DNA of 64,000 bases, taken from positions 1 to 64,000 of the forward strand of contig JAGOTG010000012.1 of NCBI GenBank assembly GCA_018061965.1, written 5' to 3'. This DNA comes from Legionellaceae bacterium. GTDB taxonomy: Bacteria; Pseudomonadota; Gammaproteobacteria; Legionellales; Legionellaceae. The notes under the pieces are model-generated. The model was given only the letters and a program-made list of their open reading frames with translations, was not told the origin of the DNA and ran no database searches. A program made the position numbers and the translations under genes. Below are positions 17,772 to 28,700 of the stretch, in pieces. Positions within the stretch are counted from its first letter, which is position 1, and each line of letters begins with the position of its first letter.

Positions 17772-20267
17772 ATGAATTTGGAAATGATAAAAACGGTACT
17801 CTTCTCTACCGAAGCCAAACAAGCACAATTTATTGCCGAAACCTATCAGTGTCACGAGACGATTCCAGGCGAAACCTTTGATGAAAAATTATTGTATTTA
17901 TTCCACGATGCCAGTGAAAACTCTTTGCAGCTTGTTTTGGCACCTTTTTTAAAAGAAGAAGTTTTCCAATATTTACGCGCATCAGGAACAGAGTTTGCGC
18001 AAGCAACCAAGCAAGAATATATCAAATGTGCCGGTGAATCATTATATGATGAGCAAATAACCATGCATTCTGCCTCAGTTAAGGCAAACACACCTATCTA
18101 TCTAGACTTTATAAAACTGCATGAAGCCTTCATTCTGATCAGAGGCAAGCAAATATGGTCCGAAATAATTCAATCTGGAATAGAAGAAATAAGTAGCAAT
18201 GATGCACTGATTTTTGCGAAATTAAATACGGAGTTTTCATCTGCTTTCCCCCAAACACAGACAAGCGCTTCCTCTGTAGCGTCTGAAAACAGGCTAGATC
18301 TATGGAGCATAATTCATGCAACTTCCCCTGAAATTGAGGAATTTGACACCCTAAGACAAACCTATATTCACAATTGGGGTGAAGAGCTCTGGACTCAGTA
18401 TTCTAGCCCAAGTTCAACGTTCAGTCCGATATTAGAATCTATTGACGAAGAAGAAGAAGCGAAGATACAGGAGTTAGACTTTCCTGAGCCACCTACGCCC
18501 GCAAAAGATTTTAAAATTCAAAAACAGAAGTATATTGAAAAGTATGGCTTGTCGAAATGGAAAACGACTAGTGAGTTGGCGGTTGTTTCTAGAGAAGCGC
18601 ATGAATACGCACAGCGCTTGAAAAAAGCCTTTATTACCGAATGCGGACAGCAACAGTGGGCTCGTATTTATGCTCCCGACCCTCTCATCGTAGCATTTGA
18701 TGCAGTAAAAAATGGCTTTATTAAAAATTGGAACCGAGAACTCTGGGATATTTATTCAGCAGAACCGCTCACAGAAGACCTAGATTCTATAATAGTGGCC
18801 GATTTTAACGAACGGAAAAAGCAATTTGTAGACTACTGGAAGCGCCCAGAGCGAAATGTACCTAATGCATGGGAGCTAGCCCAGGATTTTCCAGAAATCC
18901 CGCCGGCTTCTCTGGCTTTGATCAACCAATTTAAAGACATATTTATCAAAAAATGGGGTACTGGTGCCTGGTTTGAATATCTAGAAAAGCATCGAATCAA
19001 TAATGAGTGGGAACGTGAATATGCGACGGATATTCAACTTAAAACACTAGGAGAGCTCTTCAATCTCAGAGTGGAAGTTACAGATATTACGAGAGGAATA
19101 CGCAGAACCACCATGCCACTACGCGAGCATGGTTCGGAAACCATTCATTTATATTGTGAGGATAATACCCATTACTACGTCCATGAAAACGGACATGACG
19201 ACACCATTGGTGATGGGAACTGCGGATATAATGGTTTTGCGCAATGGTTACAATTTCTTGTTTTGGGCCGAACTCCCAGGCGAGCGCAGGTCGTAACGTC
19301 AAGTAACGATGCGGATCCAGAAACTTATGTGCTGATTCAAAACGCCTTGTTACAAAAGCCAGGAGAACAACCCCTTGTCACAAGCTCACCGTTAACCATA
19401 GATAGCAGTATTCAGCCTTTTATTTTTGGTGAAGAAATTACAATCCGCTATATTCGCAAAGAGTTGGCATTACCGTTGACTGCTTCAGCCAGCCAATTAG
19501 CAAAATTTATTCAAACCAAAGCCAACGCATTGGCTCAAATTATTCGAGCCAGAAAACTTCCTTACAATCGAGTAGCGATATTACAAAAAATTTCTACGCT
19601 AGCTATCCAATTCGGAGAGCAAGGGCACGAAACAGAGCTTAGCACGCTGAAAGACATCTTATTACGCATTGCCAACTCCGTCTATCTCCCCAACACTCAA
19701 GATGTCAGCGACGATTGGACCAGAGAGTCTTTTGAGGACAATATTAAAAATTTACAGGCTTGCGTTCCAAGCATCCTACCTGCCGAACTTTTTCAGGACT
19801 TGGGTAGTACCATTATCACCACTGATTTTAAGAATACAGATCAAGAGAGTTTTTTCACAAGCTGGCTTGCTCCAAAACCGTCTTATTCAACCACCTCCCA
19901 ATTTCGCGCCTATCGTCACCAGCCTATTCCAAAAGAAGAAGAAGACTGTGTGTCGACCGTATTATGTATTGCAGGTATTTTCATTCTGATCTCAGGGATT
20001 AGTTGTTTCGCTAGTTTGGTTCTATTATCGGTGATTTCTGGCCCCAGCCTTCTGGGAATGATACTCATGCAGTATGGATTGCAAACCATTGCAACCAACT
20101 TAGGGGCTATTCTGGGTTTGAGCGCACCCAGTGCAGCAGTATTGGCGGCCGGCACTGCAGCTACCATGTTGTCCGGTCTGGGGTTTACTTTATTCAAAGA
20201 CTCCGCTCCGCCCTCTATGTTAGCAGCGTTAAATCCCTTGCTATCAAACACCACTGGGCTGTTTTAA
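17772..20267 (+). CDS. OTU-like cysteine protease with WG repeats and C-terminal membrane segments (putative effector)
   Basis: Numbering is from ATG 17772, which has GGA upstream; ATG at 17760 is also possible. At least seven loose repeats of the form (F/Y)I-x4-G-x3-W-x2-Y start near residues 83, 120, 198, 254, 287, 316 and 391. Residues about 410-480 resemble the second half of an OTU fold (LKTLGELFNLRVEV, then a His in NTHYYVH at 467). They are followed directly by the catalytic motif GDGNCGYN with Cys484, which normally comes first. This order suggests a circularly permuted deubiquitinase. Residues near 720-815 hold two or three hydrophobic segments. No signal peptide. Host ubiquitin is the likely substrate class (inference). 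It sits between lptB and lnt. Confidence 0.8.
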   Translation: MNLEMIKTVLFSTEAKQAQFIAETYQCHETIPGETFDEKLLYLFHDASENSLQLVLAPFLKEEVFQYLRASGTEFAQATKQEYIKCAGESLYDEQITMHSASVKANTPIYLDFIKLHEAFILIRGKQIWSEIIQSGIEEISSNDALIFAKLNTEFSSAFPQTQTSASSVASENRLDLWSIIHATSPEIEEFDTLRQTYIHNWGEELWTQYSSPSSTFSPILESIDEEEEAKIQELDFPEPPTPAKDFKIQKQKYIEKYGLSKWKTTSELAVVSREAHEYAQRLKKAFITECGQQQWARIYAPDPLIVAFDAVKNGFIKNWNRELWDIYSAEPLTEDLDSIIVADFNERKKQFVDYWKRPERNVPNAWELAQDFPEIPPASLALINQFKDIFIKKWGTGAWFEYLEKHRINNEWEREYATDIQLKTLGELFNLRVEVTDITRGIRRTTMPLREHGSETIHLYCEDNTHYYVHENGHDDTIGDGNCGYNGFAQWLQFLVLGRTPRRAQVVTSSNDADPETYVLIQNALLQKPGEQPLVTSSPLTIDSSIQPFIFGEEITIRYIRKELALPLTASASQLAKFIQTKANALAQIIRARKLPYNRVAILQKISTLAIQFGEQGHETELSTLKDILLRIANSVYLPNTQDVSDDWTRESFEDNIKNLQACVPSILPAELFQDLGSTIITTDFKNTDQESFFTSWLAPKPSYSTTSQFRAYRHQPIPKEEEDCVSTVLCIAGIFILISGISCFASLVLLSVISGPSLLGMILMQYGLQTIATNLGAILGLSAPSAAVLAAGTAATMLSGLGFTLFKDSAPPSMLAALNPLLSNTTGLF

Positions 20268-20268
20268 C

Positions 20269-21840
20269 ATGCTAGCGACGTTGAGTACTCATGGTGAGTT
20301 TCTCAAAAATCTATCTAGAGCCAAAGGTTTCGCGTGGTTATTACTGGTAGCAACTGGTATGCTACTGCCTTTTGGCTTTGCTCCCTTCCATTTGCCGGGC
20401 GCCGCCATACTTGGCATCTCCTTGTTTTATACCCAAATTCAACCTAGCAGACCGCGAAAAGCTTTTTTTCAAGGACTTGCATTTGGCTTAGGCTTGTTTG
20501 GGTTGGGTGTTTCTTGGGTAAGTATTAGTATTCACCATTATGGACATTTGCCGCTGCTCTTAGCTTACCTCATCACCAGCGTTTTTGTTTTATTTCTCGC
20601 TTTATTCCCAGCGCTCTGCGCCTTTTTATTTCGCGCATTGTGTTCTCCTACCCTGCCTTCTCTAATCAAAGCCCTCTTATTTAGTGGATTATGGTGTTTA
20701 ACTGAATATTTGCGTGCAATTTTCTGCACTGGCTTTCCCTGGTTAACCCTCGGATTTGGCCAAATTGATACCCCATTACACTACCTTCTACCCATTATAG
20801 GCATCTACGGCCTAAGCTTTTTAGCAGTCTTGGCAGCTTGCTTTTTAACCCATGCCGTACGCAAATCCCAATCGCCTGCTTGGCTGTTGTGCTTTGTTAT
20901 CCTTCTCATTGCGCCTCAAAGTTTGCGGACAATCCAATGGTCAACCTTGGAGAGTACGCCGCTCACAGTTGGGGTGGTTCAAGCCAACATTTCCATGCGT
21001 GATAAATGGGATGAAGCCGTTTTCTGGCACATTATGGAGCATTATCAAGATGCTATTCAGCAATTAATCGGCAAAAAACAAATTATCTTGTTATCAGAAT
21101 CCGCTATTCCTTTGCCCGCAGGATATATTCAAGATTTTTTAACCGATCTGCATAAACAGGCCCAACAAAGCCATACCGCCATACTATTTGGGATCCCAGA
21201 AACTATTAACCACTCAGAGCCAGCCAGTGATACGTATTATAATACCCTGTCGACATTAGGCACTGCATCCGGTGTGTATCGCAAACAGCATTTGGTTCCA
21301 TTTGGGGAATATATTCCTGCTTACTTTGCGCCTATGCTCACAAAATTGAATTTGATCTCATCTGATATGGAAGCCGGCAATGCACATCAAGCATTGGTGC
21401 GTGCCCATAACCGCCCTTTTGCAACATTGATCTGTTATGAATTAGCCTATCCGCAACTACTCAGGCAGCAACTCCCAACAGCAGAGTGGATTGTTTCTCT
21501 CAGTGATGATGGTTGGTTTGGCCATTCTTTGGCATCTTATCAACATCTCCAAATGGCTCAAGCCTTATCCATTCTTACCAGTCGTTACCAAATTGTTGCC
21601 AACAATGATGGTTTATCTTCCATCATCAATCCTCAAGGCAATTTTGTGAATACGCTCCCAGCTTTCACTGCCGGGATCCTAGAAGGTGATATTTACCCTG
21701 CTCAAGGTATGACACCCTGGGTAAAATGGGGAGATCGTCCGATTTTAGGATTGTGTGGGATCATAATTTTGGGGGTATTCGTGTCTAGATTAATAAACCG
21801 CAGCAAGCATGAGCGCCGTTTCGAAACGCCTATCAGTTAA
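20269..21840 (+). CDS. lnt: Apolipoprotein N-acyltransferase Lnt
   Basis: Lnt adds the third acyl chain to the N-terminal Cys of lipoproteins in the inner membrane. About six to seven hydrophobic segments fill residues 18-220, followed by a periplasmic nitrilase-like domain. The catalytic triad is visible as Glu277 (SESAIP), Lys339 (KQHLVPFGEYIP) and Cys389 (LICYELAYP). A final membrane helix lies near residue 490-510. Length 523 is normal. No clear SD; the start is two bases after the preceding stop, suggesting coupled expression. Its stop codon shares TTAA with the convergent toxin gene. Confidence 0.95.
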   Translation: MLATLSTHGEFLKNLSRAKGFAWLLLVATGMLLPFGFAPFHLPGAAILGISLFYTQIQPSRPRKAFFQGLAFGLGLFGLGVSWVSISIHHYGHLPLLLAYLITSVFVLFLALFPALCAFLFRALCSPTLPSLIKALLFSGLWCLTEYLRAIFCTGFPWLTLGFGQIDTPLHYLLPIIGIYGLSFLAVLAACFLTHAVRKSQSPAWLLCFVILLIAPQSLRTIQWSTLESTPLTVGVVQANISMRDKWDEAVFWHIMEHYQDAIQQLIGKKQIILLSESAIPLPAGYIQDFLTDLHKQAQQSHTAILFGIPETINHSEPASDTYYNTLSTLGTASGVYRKQHLVPFGEYIPAYFAPMLTKLNLISSDMEAGNAHQALVRAHNRPFATLICYELAYPQLLRQQLPTAEWIVSLSDDGWFGHSLASYQHLQMAQALSILTSRYQIVANNDGLSSIINPQGNFVNTLPAFTAGILEGDIYPAQGMTPWVKWGDRPILGLCGIIILGVFVSRLINRSKHERRFETPIS

Positions 21841-22172
21841 AAACGGAGATGTTGATTAAGTTGATTCATAACTTGTTTTTTATCACTAGCAGATAAACAG
21901 CCTAAAACGCCTTGTATGAGGGTTAAATCGAGAGTAAAAATTTTCTGACGAATAATAGACAGTGATGGTAATCCCGTTGTCTTAAGATGCTCAATAGAAT
22001 AATCACTAGGCCATACACTATGTTTAGCGCTCGTGATCATCAATAAGGTGATATGCCCTGTTTCATTTTGATGTTTTTCAGTGCTTAAAACTAAAGCAGG
22101 CCGTCTCTTAGTACGGATACTTTCGGTAAATGGGAAGGGAACTATGACAACACTATAAGGTTTATAAGTCAC
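21837..22172 (-). CDS. PemK/MazF-family toxin
   Basis: The protein begins TYKPYSVVIVPFPFTES and continues with KRRPALVLS, the two hallmark strands of PemK/MazF ribonucleases. SLSIIRQKIFTLD and the C-terminal helix also fit. The frame extends upstream to 22208, but GTG at 22172 with GAGG six bases before it gives the usual N-terminus and overlaps the antitoxin by eleven bases. Predicted sequence-specific mRNA interferase restrained by the antitoxin. The stop overlaps the lnt stop tail to tail. Confidence 0.85.
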   Translation of the reverse strand: MTYKPYSVVIVPFPFTESIRTKRRPALVLSTEKHQNETGHITLLMITSAKHSVWPSDYSIEHLKTTGLPSLSIIRQKIFTLDLTLIQGVLGCLSASDKKQVMNQLNQHLRF

Positions 22173-22386
22173 GATAAGCCTCATCATCTTCTGCGGAACC
22201 CCATTCACTGAGCGTTGCGGCTAATCCAGCATGGTAAACATGATCAAAAGGGGTTATTTTTCTTATAATGACTTGATGATCAATGATTTCAAAAACAACC
22301 TTATCTCCTGCATGTAAGTCTAGATTTTTCCTGATTTCGGATGGAATGGTTGCTTGTCCTTTTGAGGTTAATGTCGAAGTAAGCAC
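22162..22386 (-). CDS. AbrB/MazE-type antitoxin
   Basis: A 74-residue protein with a SpoVT-AbrB swapped-hairpin DNA-binding domain (STLTSKGQATIPSEIRKNL, GDKVVFEII, VIIRKI) and an acidic C-terminal tail that would bind the toxin. It starts with GTG at 22386; GGAG is seven bases upstream. First gene of the two-gene operon, probably autorepressing as in this family. Confidence 0.87.
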   Translation of the reverse strand: MLTSTLTSKGQATIPSEIRKNLDLHAGDKVVFEIIDHQVIIRKITPFDHVYHAGLAATLSEWGSAEDDEAYRDL

Positions 22387-22540
22387 TGCATTTCTCCATT
22401 ACTGTAATACCGAAATGATAGCAGGGTTTTATTGGGTTTGCAAAACATGACACGACCGCGATTTTTTATCCCGTAACACTTGCATTCTAAGTACAAACTT
22501 TTGTATGATTCGGCGCATCCATCCTACCGTGGAATGAGCT

Positions 22541-23785
22541 ATGCTTGGAAAAAAGGTCATTGTTATTGGCGGCTCTATTGCTGGATGCACCTCCGCTATC
22601 CTTTTAAGCCGCTTAGGCGCCGATGTTACCATTTTGGAACGTTCTGGTGGACGTAGCGGTTTGGGTTCAGGTATTTCACTTCCAGAAACAATTGTGAGGC
22701 AATGTATTGAACATGATCTGTTTGATGCTGATATTCCCCAATTAAAACTCAATGGCCGCTCCTTCATTCGTAAAAAAGAACAGGGCGAAACTGACCAAGA
22801 AACATTCTGGACGCAAGCTCTGAGGGTCATCGCTTTCAACTGGGCTGATGTGTATCAAAATCTCCGGAGCCGGATTGACTCAGAATCCTATCACACGAAT
22901 ACAACCGTCATTGGCATTGAACCCAATGAGCATGGCTACCAAATTAAAACATCCACGGGTAAAATGTATGCAGCAGATCTCATTATTGCCGCAGACGGGG
23001 TTGACTCCAACACACGAGCAGGTTTATTACCGGATGTTCATCCTATCTATGCGGGGTATATCGCTTGGAGGGGACTGCTTGACGAGCAGAGCCTGGTTGA
23101 GGAAAGTATCTTCGATGAACATACTCCTTACTACGTTTTTCCAAATGGCCATCTCCTTTTATACCGTGTTCCAGGTCCAAACTATCGACGCACAGGGCAA
23201 ATCATACTGAGCTGGACGCTATACGAAAACCGACAAGGACAGTCGTTAAGCGACCTATTAATAGACAATCAGGGCAAACAACATACGAGATCGTTACCCG
23301 CAGGCAGCTTAACCGAACAGCATGTTCAGCATCTCCATGCAATCGCTAAAGACGTTTTGCCTGAATCAGTCTTAAAATATATTTTTCACACTCGCCAGCC
23401 CTTTATCCATGCTATTTTTGACTGCCACACCCCTTCCTATCCGCATAATCATATTATATTTGTCGGTGATGCAGCAGGAACCCTACGACCTCATTCAGGC
23501 TCAGGGGTATTTAGAGCATTAGCCAACGGACTGAGCTTCGCAAAACTTATCGAAAGTAACCCAGAAAAAGAACTAAGTGACTACGTCACTATGTGGAAAA
23601 ACAGTCAATCACAGCTTTTTTCCGACGAAATCCCCAAAGCAACGCGAATGGGAGAAGCACTGGTTACGCACTCTCCCGATTGGATGCAAATGAATCCAGA
23701 CTCCATGAATCAGTGGTGGGGAGACGTCATGCAGGAAAGAAGGTGGCATGCGACGCCAGATTGGCAGCTGAATCCCGTTGAATAA
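22541..23785 (+). CDS. FAD-dependent monooxygenase
   Basis: A 414-residue group A flavoprotein monooxygenase. The Rossmann motif VIVIGGSIAGCTSAILLSRLGADVTILER is at residues 6-34, the DG motif IIAADGVDSNTRAGL near 150, and the second FAD motif FVGDAAGTLRPHSGSGVFRA near 307-326. There is no signal peptide or membrane segment. It lies 91 bases before the NRPS gene on the same strand, so it may be a tailoring enzyme of that cluster, but it could be independent. Substrate unknown. A GGA lies about eight bases before the ATG. Confidence 0.85.
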   Translation: MLGKKVIVIGGSIAGCTSAILLSRLGADVTILERSGGRSGLGSGISLPETIVRQCIEHDLFDADIPQLKLNGRSFIRKKEQGETDQETFWTQALRVIAFNWADVYQNLRSRIDSESYHTNTTVIGIEPNEHGYQIKTSTGKMYAADLIIAADGVDSNTRAGLLPDVHPIYAGYIAWRGLLDEQSLVEESIFDEHTPYYVFPNGHLLLYRVPGPNYRRTGQIILSWTLYENRQGQSLSDLLIDNQGKQHTRSLPAGSLTEQHVQHLHAIAKDVLPESVLKYIFHTRQPFIHAIFDCHTPSYPHNHIIFVGDAAGTLRPHSGSGVFRALANGLSFAKLIESNPEKELSDYVTMWKNSQSQLFSDEIPKATRMGEALVTHSPDWMQMNPDSMNQWWGDVMQERRWHATPDWQLNPVE

Positions 23786-23876
23786 AAATAATTGTCACTA
23801 CAGAATTCTTTATCACTATGCTAACATACCGCAAGTTTTTCAACGTAACCTCGTATACTCACAATAAGAGGCTTAT

Positions 23877-25775
23877 ATGTTATTAGAAAAAACTGAAACA
23901 TTGGGCTTAGAAAATCTTGTCTCTACTAAAAAAACCGTCTTGGATTTTTTTGAGGATCATATCGATCTTTTTGCGCACCAAATTGCGGTTACTGATCATG
24001 AACGAACGATTACTTATCAAGAACTAAACCAAAAAGCCAATGGCTTAGCTCAGCATCTCAAGGTCTGCGGTGTTCTCCCTGGTATGATTGTAGCTATCTA
24101 CTTAGAGCCGTCCATAGAGTTCATCTTATCTATGTTGGCTATCATGAAAACAGGCGCGGCCTATTTGCCTTTAGATACTGAAACTCCCGAGATCCGAGTG
24201 GAGCACATTTTACAGGATAGTAACCCGATTAAGATCATCACCAACACGCATTTAGCCACTCATCTTAGCAAACACAAAGACAGCATCATCGTTCTGAACA
24301 TGCTGGCATTGGAAGAAGTGGCCGTGCTAGAAAAAATAGCCTCTCGCTCTTCCAGCGATTTACTGTATGTAATGTATACCTCCGGCTCAACCGGCGTCCC
24401 CAAAGGCTGTATGATCCCGCATCGAGCTGTCATCAATTTAATTAGTAATAAAAAATTAATTCCTTATGATAAGGACGCGCGTATGGCCCATATTTCAAAT
24501 GTGGCTTTCGATGCTGCTACGTTTGAAATATGGGGTGCCTTGTTACACAAAATAGGACTGTTTATTTTCCCACGCGCTAAACTACTGTCCATTGATACAT
24601 TTTCCGATTTCTTACAAAAAGAGCGCGTTACTATTTTATTTTTAACAACGGCCTATTTTAATTTGATTGTGCGCAATAAACCGGAATGTTTGGATAACCT
24701 GCATTATTTATTGTTTGCAGGAGAAAAATCTAATCCCGATATTACGAATCTCCTACTCAATAGGAAACAGACCTGTGGTTTAGAGCATCTCAATATTCTT
24801 CATGTATATGGGCCCACAGAAAATACCACGTTTTCAACTCAGTATCGCTTAAAAGACAATGATCATTATAAGAAAACCGTACCCATTGGAACGCCGTTAG
24901 CAAACATTAGTCTCTATGTTTTGGATGAGGGTTACCAAGAGGTTCCGGCTAATGAACTTGGAGAGATTTATTTAGGGGGAGAGAATCTTGGCTGTGGTTA
25001 TCTAAACGATGCAAAAAAAACCAAAGAACATTTTATAATTCACCCTATCACACAAGAAACACTATACAAAACCGGCGATTTTGCTTACCGTGATGAGCAT
25101 GATTCGATTCATTTTGTTGGTAGAAAGGATAGCCAAGTTAAAATCCGAGGTAACCGAGTCGAGATTTGCGAAATTGAAACCACCCTCGCCCATTATGAGT
25201 TTATTGATCAATTATTCGTCGATATTGTTTCAAACCCCGATGAAGTCGTGATAGTCGCCTATATCATTCCTTTGCTCAAAGGTGTCATCCGACAAACTGA
25301 TTTTTATTATTATCTGCATAAAAATTTACCCGATTATATGATCCCAAAGAAAATTTATCTCATTGATAAATTTCCCCTGAATCAAAATGGTAAAATTGAC
25401 AAAGAAGCACTCCGCAATATGAGTTTAAAAACTATTTTTGATGCACATGAAACCCACCTTCCAGCCAACCGGATTGAAACCATTATTGCAAACACCTTTG
25501 TTACTCTATTAAATGAAACAACCATCAGCACCAAACATAATTTTTTTGATCTTGGAGTCAATTCGCTAATCGTTATGGAAGCATGTGCAAAATTAAATCA
25601 AAAAATAAATACCAATAAAAAAATAGACACCATCGATTTCTTTACCCACCCTACTATTGAACTTTTAGCTCAATACATTTCTGACCAAAAAGAGAATAAA
25701 GAGCTAATCAACTGCCCTAACCGGGCTTCATTGCAACAAAATGCGTTGTTAAAGAAGCGTCATGAACGAACATAA
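23877..25775 (+). CDS. NRPS adenylation plus carrier-protein module (A-T)
   Basis: A 632-residue stand-alone loading module. The adenylation domain shows A3 YTSGSTGVPKG, A4 FDAATFEIW, A5 YGPTENTTF, A7 YKTGDFA, A8 KIRGNRVEICEIE and A10 Lys in NQNGKID. A carrier domain follows with LGVNSL, Ser563 being the phosphopantetheine site. No condensation domain. Reading the specificity pocket by eye gives D-A-F-A-L-A-V-T-F-K, closest to codes I remember for valine or isoleucine; this is tentative. AGAGG lies five bases before the ATG. It overlaps the PKS start by 14 bases. Confidence 0.93.
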   Translation: MLLEKTETLGLENLVSTKKTVLDFFEDHIDLFAHQIAVTDHERTITYQELNQKANGLAQHLKVCGVLPGMIVAIYLEPSIEFILSMLAIMKTGAAYLPLDTETPEIRVEHILQDSNPIKIITNTHLATHLSKHKDSIIVLNMLALEEVAVLEKIASRSSSDLLYVMYTSGSTGVPKGCMIPHRAVINLISNKKLIPYDKDARMAHISNVAFDAATFEIWGALLHKIGLFIFPRAKLLSIDTFSDFLQKERVTILFLTTAYFNLIVRNKPECLDNLHYLLFAGEKSNPDITNLLLNRKQTCGLEHLNILHVYGPTENTTFSTQYRLKDNDHYKKTVPIGTPLANISLYVLDEGYQEVPANELGEIYLGGENLGCGYLNDAKKTKEHFIIHPITQETLYKTGDFAYRDEHDSIHFVGRKDSQVKIRGNRVEICEIETTLAHYEFIDQLFVDIVSNPDEVVIVAYIIPLLKGVIRQTDFYYYLHKNLPDYMIPKKIYLIDKFPLNQNGKIDKEALRNMSLKTIFDAHETHLPANRIETIIANTFVTLLNETTISTKHNFFDLGVNSLIVMEACAKLNQKINTNKKIDTIDFFTHPTIELLAQYISDQKENKELINCPNRASLQQNALLKKRHERT

Positions 25776-28700
25776 AGTTCAAAACGCAGAACCGTCATTA
25801 TCTGATATTGCTATTATTGGAATGTCCTGCAGATTTCCAGGAGCCAATAATATAGACGAGTTTTGGCAAAACTTGATCGCAGGAAAAGAAACAATACAAA
25901 GATTTACGCCAGAAGAACTATTAAGCAGTGGTGAGTCGGAAGAAAAAATACACAATCAACACTATGTGAATGCACGCGGCATTGTGACAGGACCAGAGTT
26001 ATTTGACGCTAGTTTTTTTGGGTTTAGTGCGGCTGATGCCAGACTACTCGACCCGCAACATCGGTTTTTTTTGGAATGCGGTTGGGAAGCTTTAGAAGCA
26101 GCCGGCTATGCCTCAGAAAAATGTAAGGACTTAATTGGTGTGTACGCCAGTATGGCAGAAAGCACCTATTTACAGGATCACATTCTTAAAAACAAACATG
26201 TGATGGAGTCAATAGATTGGCTGCAATTGCGGATAGCAAACAGTTTAACCACCTTAGGAACGCAATTATCGTATCGTCTCAACCTGAAAGGTCCAAGTGT
26301 TAATATCAGCACAGCTTGTTCTTCATCTCTTGTAACAGTGATTACTGCGTGTAAAGCATTGCTGGATTATGATTGTGATCTTGCCATTGCAGGCTCTTCC
26401 GTGATTTCCATCCCTCAAACCAAAGGCTATTTATATCAAAAAGGTGGAATAGAGTCTGCCGATGGGCATTGTCGTGCATTTGATGCAGATGCCACTGGCA
26501 CGGTATTTAGTGATGGTGTAGGGGTCGTGGTACTAAAACGTCTATCCGATGCAATCAAAGATCGAGATTTTATTTATGCCACCATAAAAAGCTGGAATAT
26601 TAACAACGACGGAGCCGACAAAGCAGGTTATACCGCACCCAGTGTCCGTGGACAAGCACGCTGTATTTTATCTGCCGCAAATTTTGCGAATATTAATCTA
26701 GACAGTCTTCAGTATATCGAAACCCACGGTACCGGCACGGCCATAGGCGATCCGATTGAAATCAATGCCATGAAAATGGCGTTTGAAGCACAAACCAATC
26801 AACAACAATTTTGTGCCATCGGCTCAGTCAAAACCAATATCGGACATGCTGATATTGCAGCCGGGATGGCTAGCATCATCAAAACCGCCCTAACGTTAAA
26901 AAACCAATGCATCCCGGCTTCGTTACATTATAAACAAAGCAATCCAGCCATCGATTTTAGTCAAACTCCGTTTTATGTGAACGATCAATTAACCCCTTGG
27001 CAAGCTGACGGCATTTCCCCACGTAGAGCAGGCATCAACTCCTCAGGCATTGGCGGCACGAATGCATTTCTTATTTTAGAAGAGCACCAACAAAAAATAG
27101 CAGAGCCGCATGACACAACATCGCAACAAATTCTCATCATTTCCGGGAAAACACCGACTGCGTTGGATCAAGCTTTTACTCATCTTTTACAACATATTGA
27201 GCAAAACCCTCAACTCAATTTACCTAACATAGCTTATACATTGCAATTGGGTAGAACTGACTTTGCCTATCGAAAAGTGGTCATTTGTAATAGCAAGGCC
27301 GCATTATTGACCTTACACACGCCGCAGGTTACTGGACATATTGCCTTTCAGCAGAAAAAAACCGTCGCAAAACATAATAAAATTGTTTTTATGTTTCCGG
27401 GGCAGGGCTCTCAATATAATGGCATGTGCGATGATCTGTATCACTCTGAACCCGCATTTTCCAAACTGATTGATACTTGCTTGGACTATTTAAACGAGGA
27501 TATAAAACAAGAAGTCTCTTTGTTGTTATTTGGCTATCATAACGCTTCTCACCCTTCGAATAGAACACTCATTGTTCAGCCAGCCTTATTTATTTTTGAA
27601 TACGCGTTAGCTACTTTTTTAATCAAGCTCGGTATTGTTCCCGATGCGCTGGTAGGTCATAGCATAGGTGAGTATGTGGCCGCTTGTTTATCGGGCGTCA
27701 TGGACTACAAAACGGCGCTATGCCTAATTCAACTGCGCGCGCAATTAATGGAAATGACTGAACCGGGAGCGATGTTAGCCATTTCAGGCAATGAAGAGGC
27801 CGTTATGCAACTCATTCAGAACCACCCTGTTTCGATTGCTGCTTGTAATACACCGTCAAATACTGTCATTTCTGGTGCACCCTACATTATTGAAGACTTA
27901 AAACAGGAACTTGCTGCCAAGCACATATTGGCAAAACGTCTCAATACCACCCATGCATTTCACTCCCTATTGATGGCGCCAATATTGGATGATTTTGCAC
28001 GCGGGGTTGAAAAGATTGAATTTCAACATCCTACTATTCCGTTTATATCGAATATTTCAGGTGAATGGGCGCAAGATCACGAGGTCTCTAATCCTGAGTA
28101 TTGGGTCAATCATATTGCGCAGACAGTCAGGTTTTCAGATAGTCTCGAGTTGCTACTCGAAAACGAATTCAATGTGTTCCTGGAAATTGGACCGGGCAGT
28201 ACCCTCACCCAATTCATCAAAGAAGTCAGCCAGAACAATCCAAAACTACTGTTGCGCAATGTCAACCATCGCCCCAAGCATGCTTTGTTTACACCTACTA
28301 CCCGTACGCACAGTGATACTGAAAGCAATACGGTACAATGGTTAAAAGTTATCGCAGAACTTTGGTTGCAAGGCGTCAAAATAGATTGGCATTATTTCAA
28401 TCAAAACCGTACCCGAGCACGACTCCCTTTGCCCACCTATCCTTTTGAGCGCCAACGGTTTTGGATCTCACCCTCTGCATCCCTCGACAATGTAACCACC
28501 TACGAAAAACAACCTTATGCACAGTGGTTTTATGAGCAAACATGGAAACGAGTTTCTTTTCAAAAAATTTACCCTGAGCAACCCTGCGCGTGGATTATAT
28601 TGCAGGATGAATTGGGTATGGGCGCTTCGATACAAAAGTATTTATTAGACCATCAACCAATCGTGTTCACAGTCAGTTGCAGTGACAGATTTAAACATAG

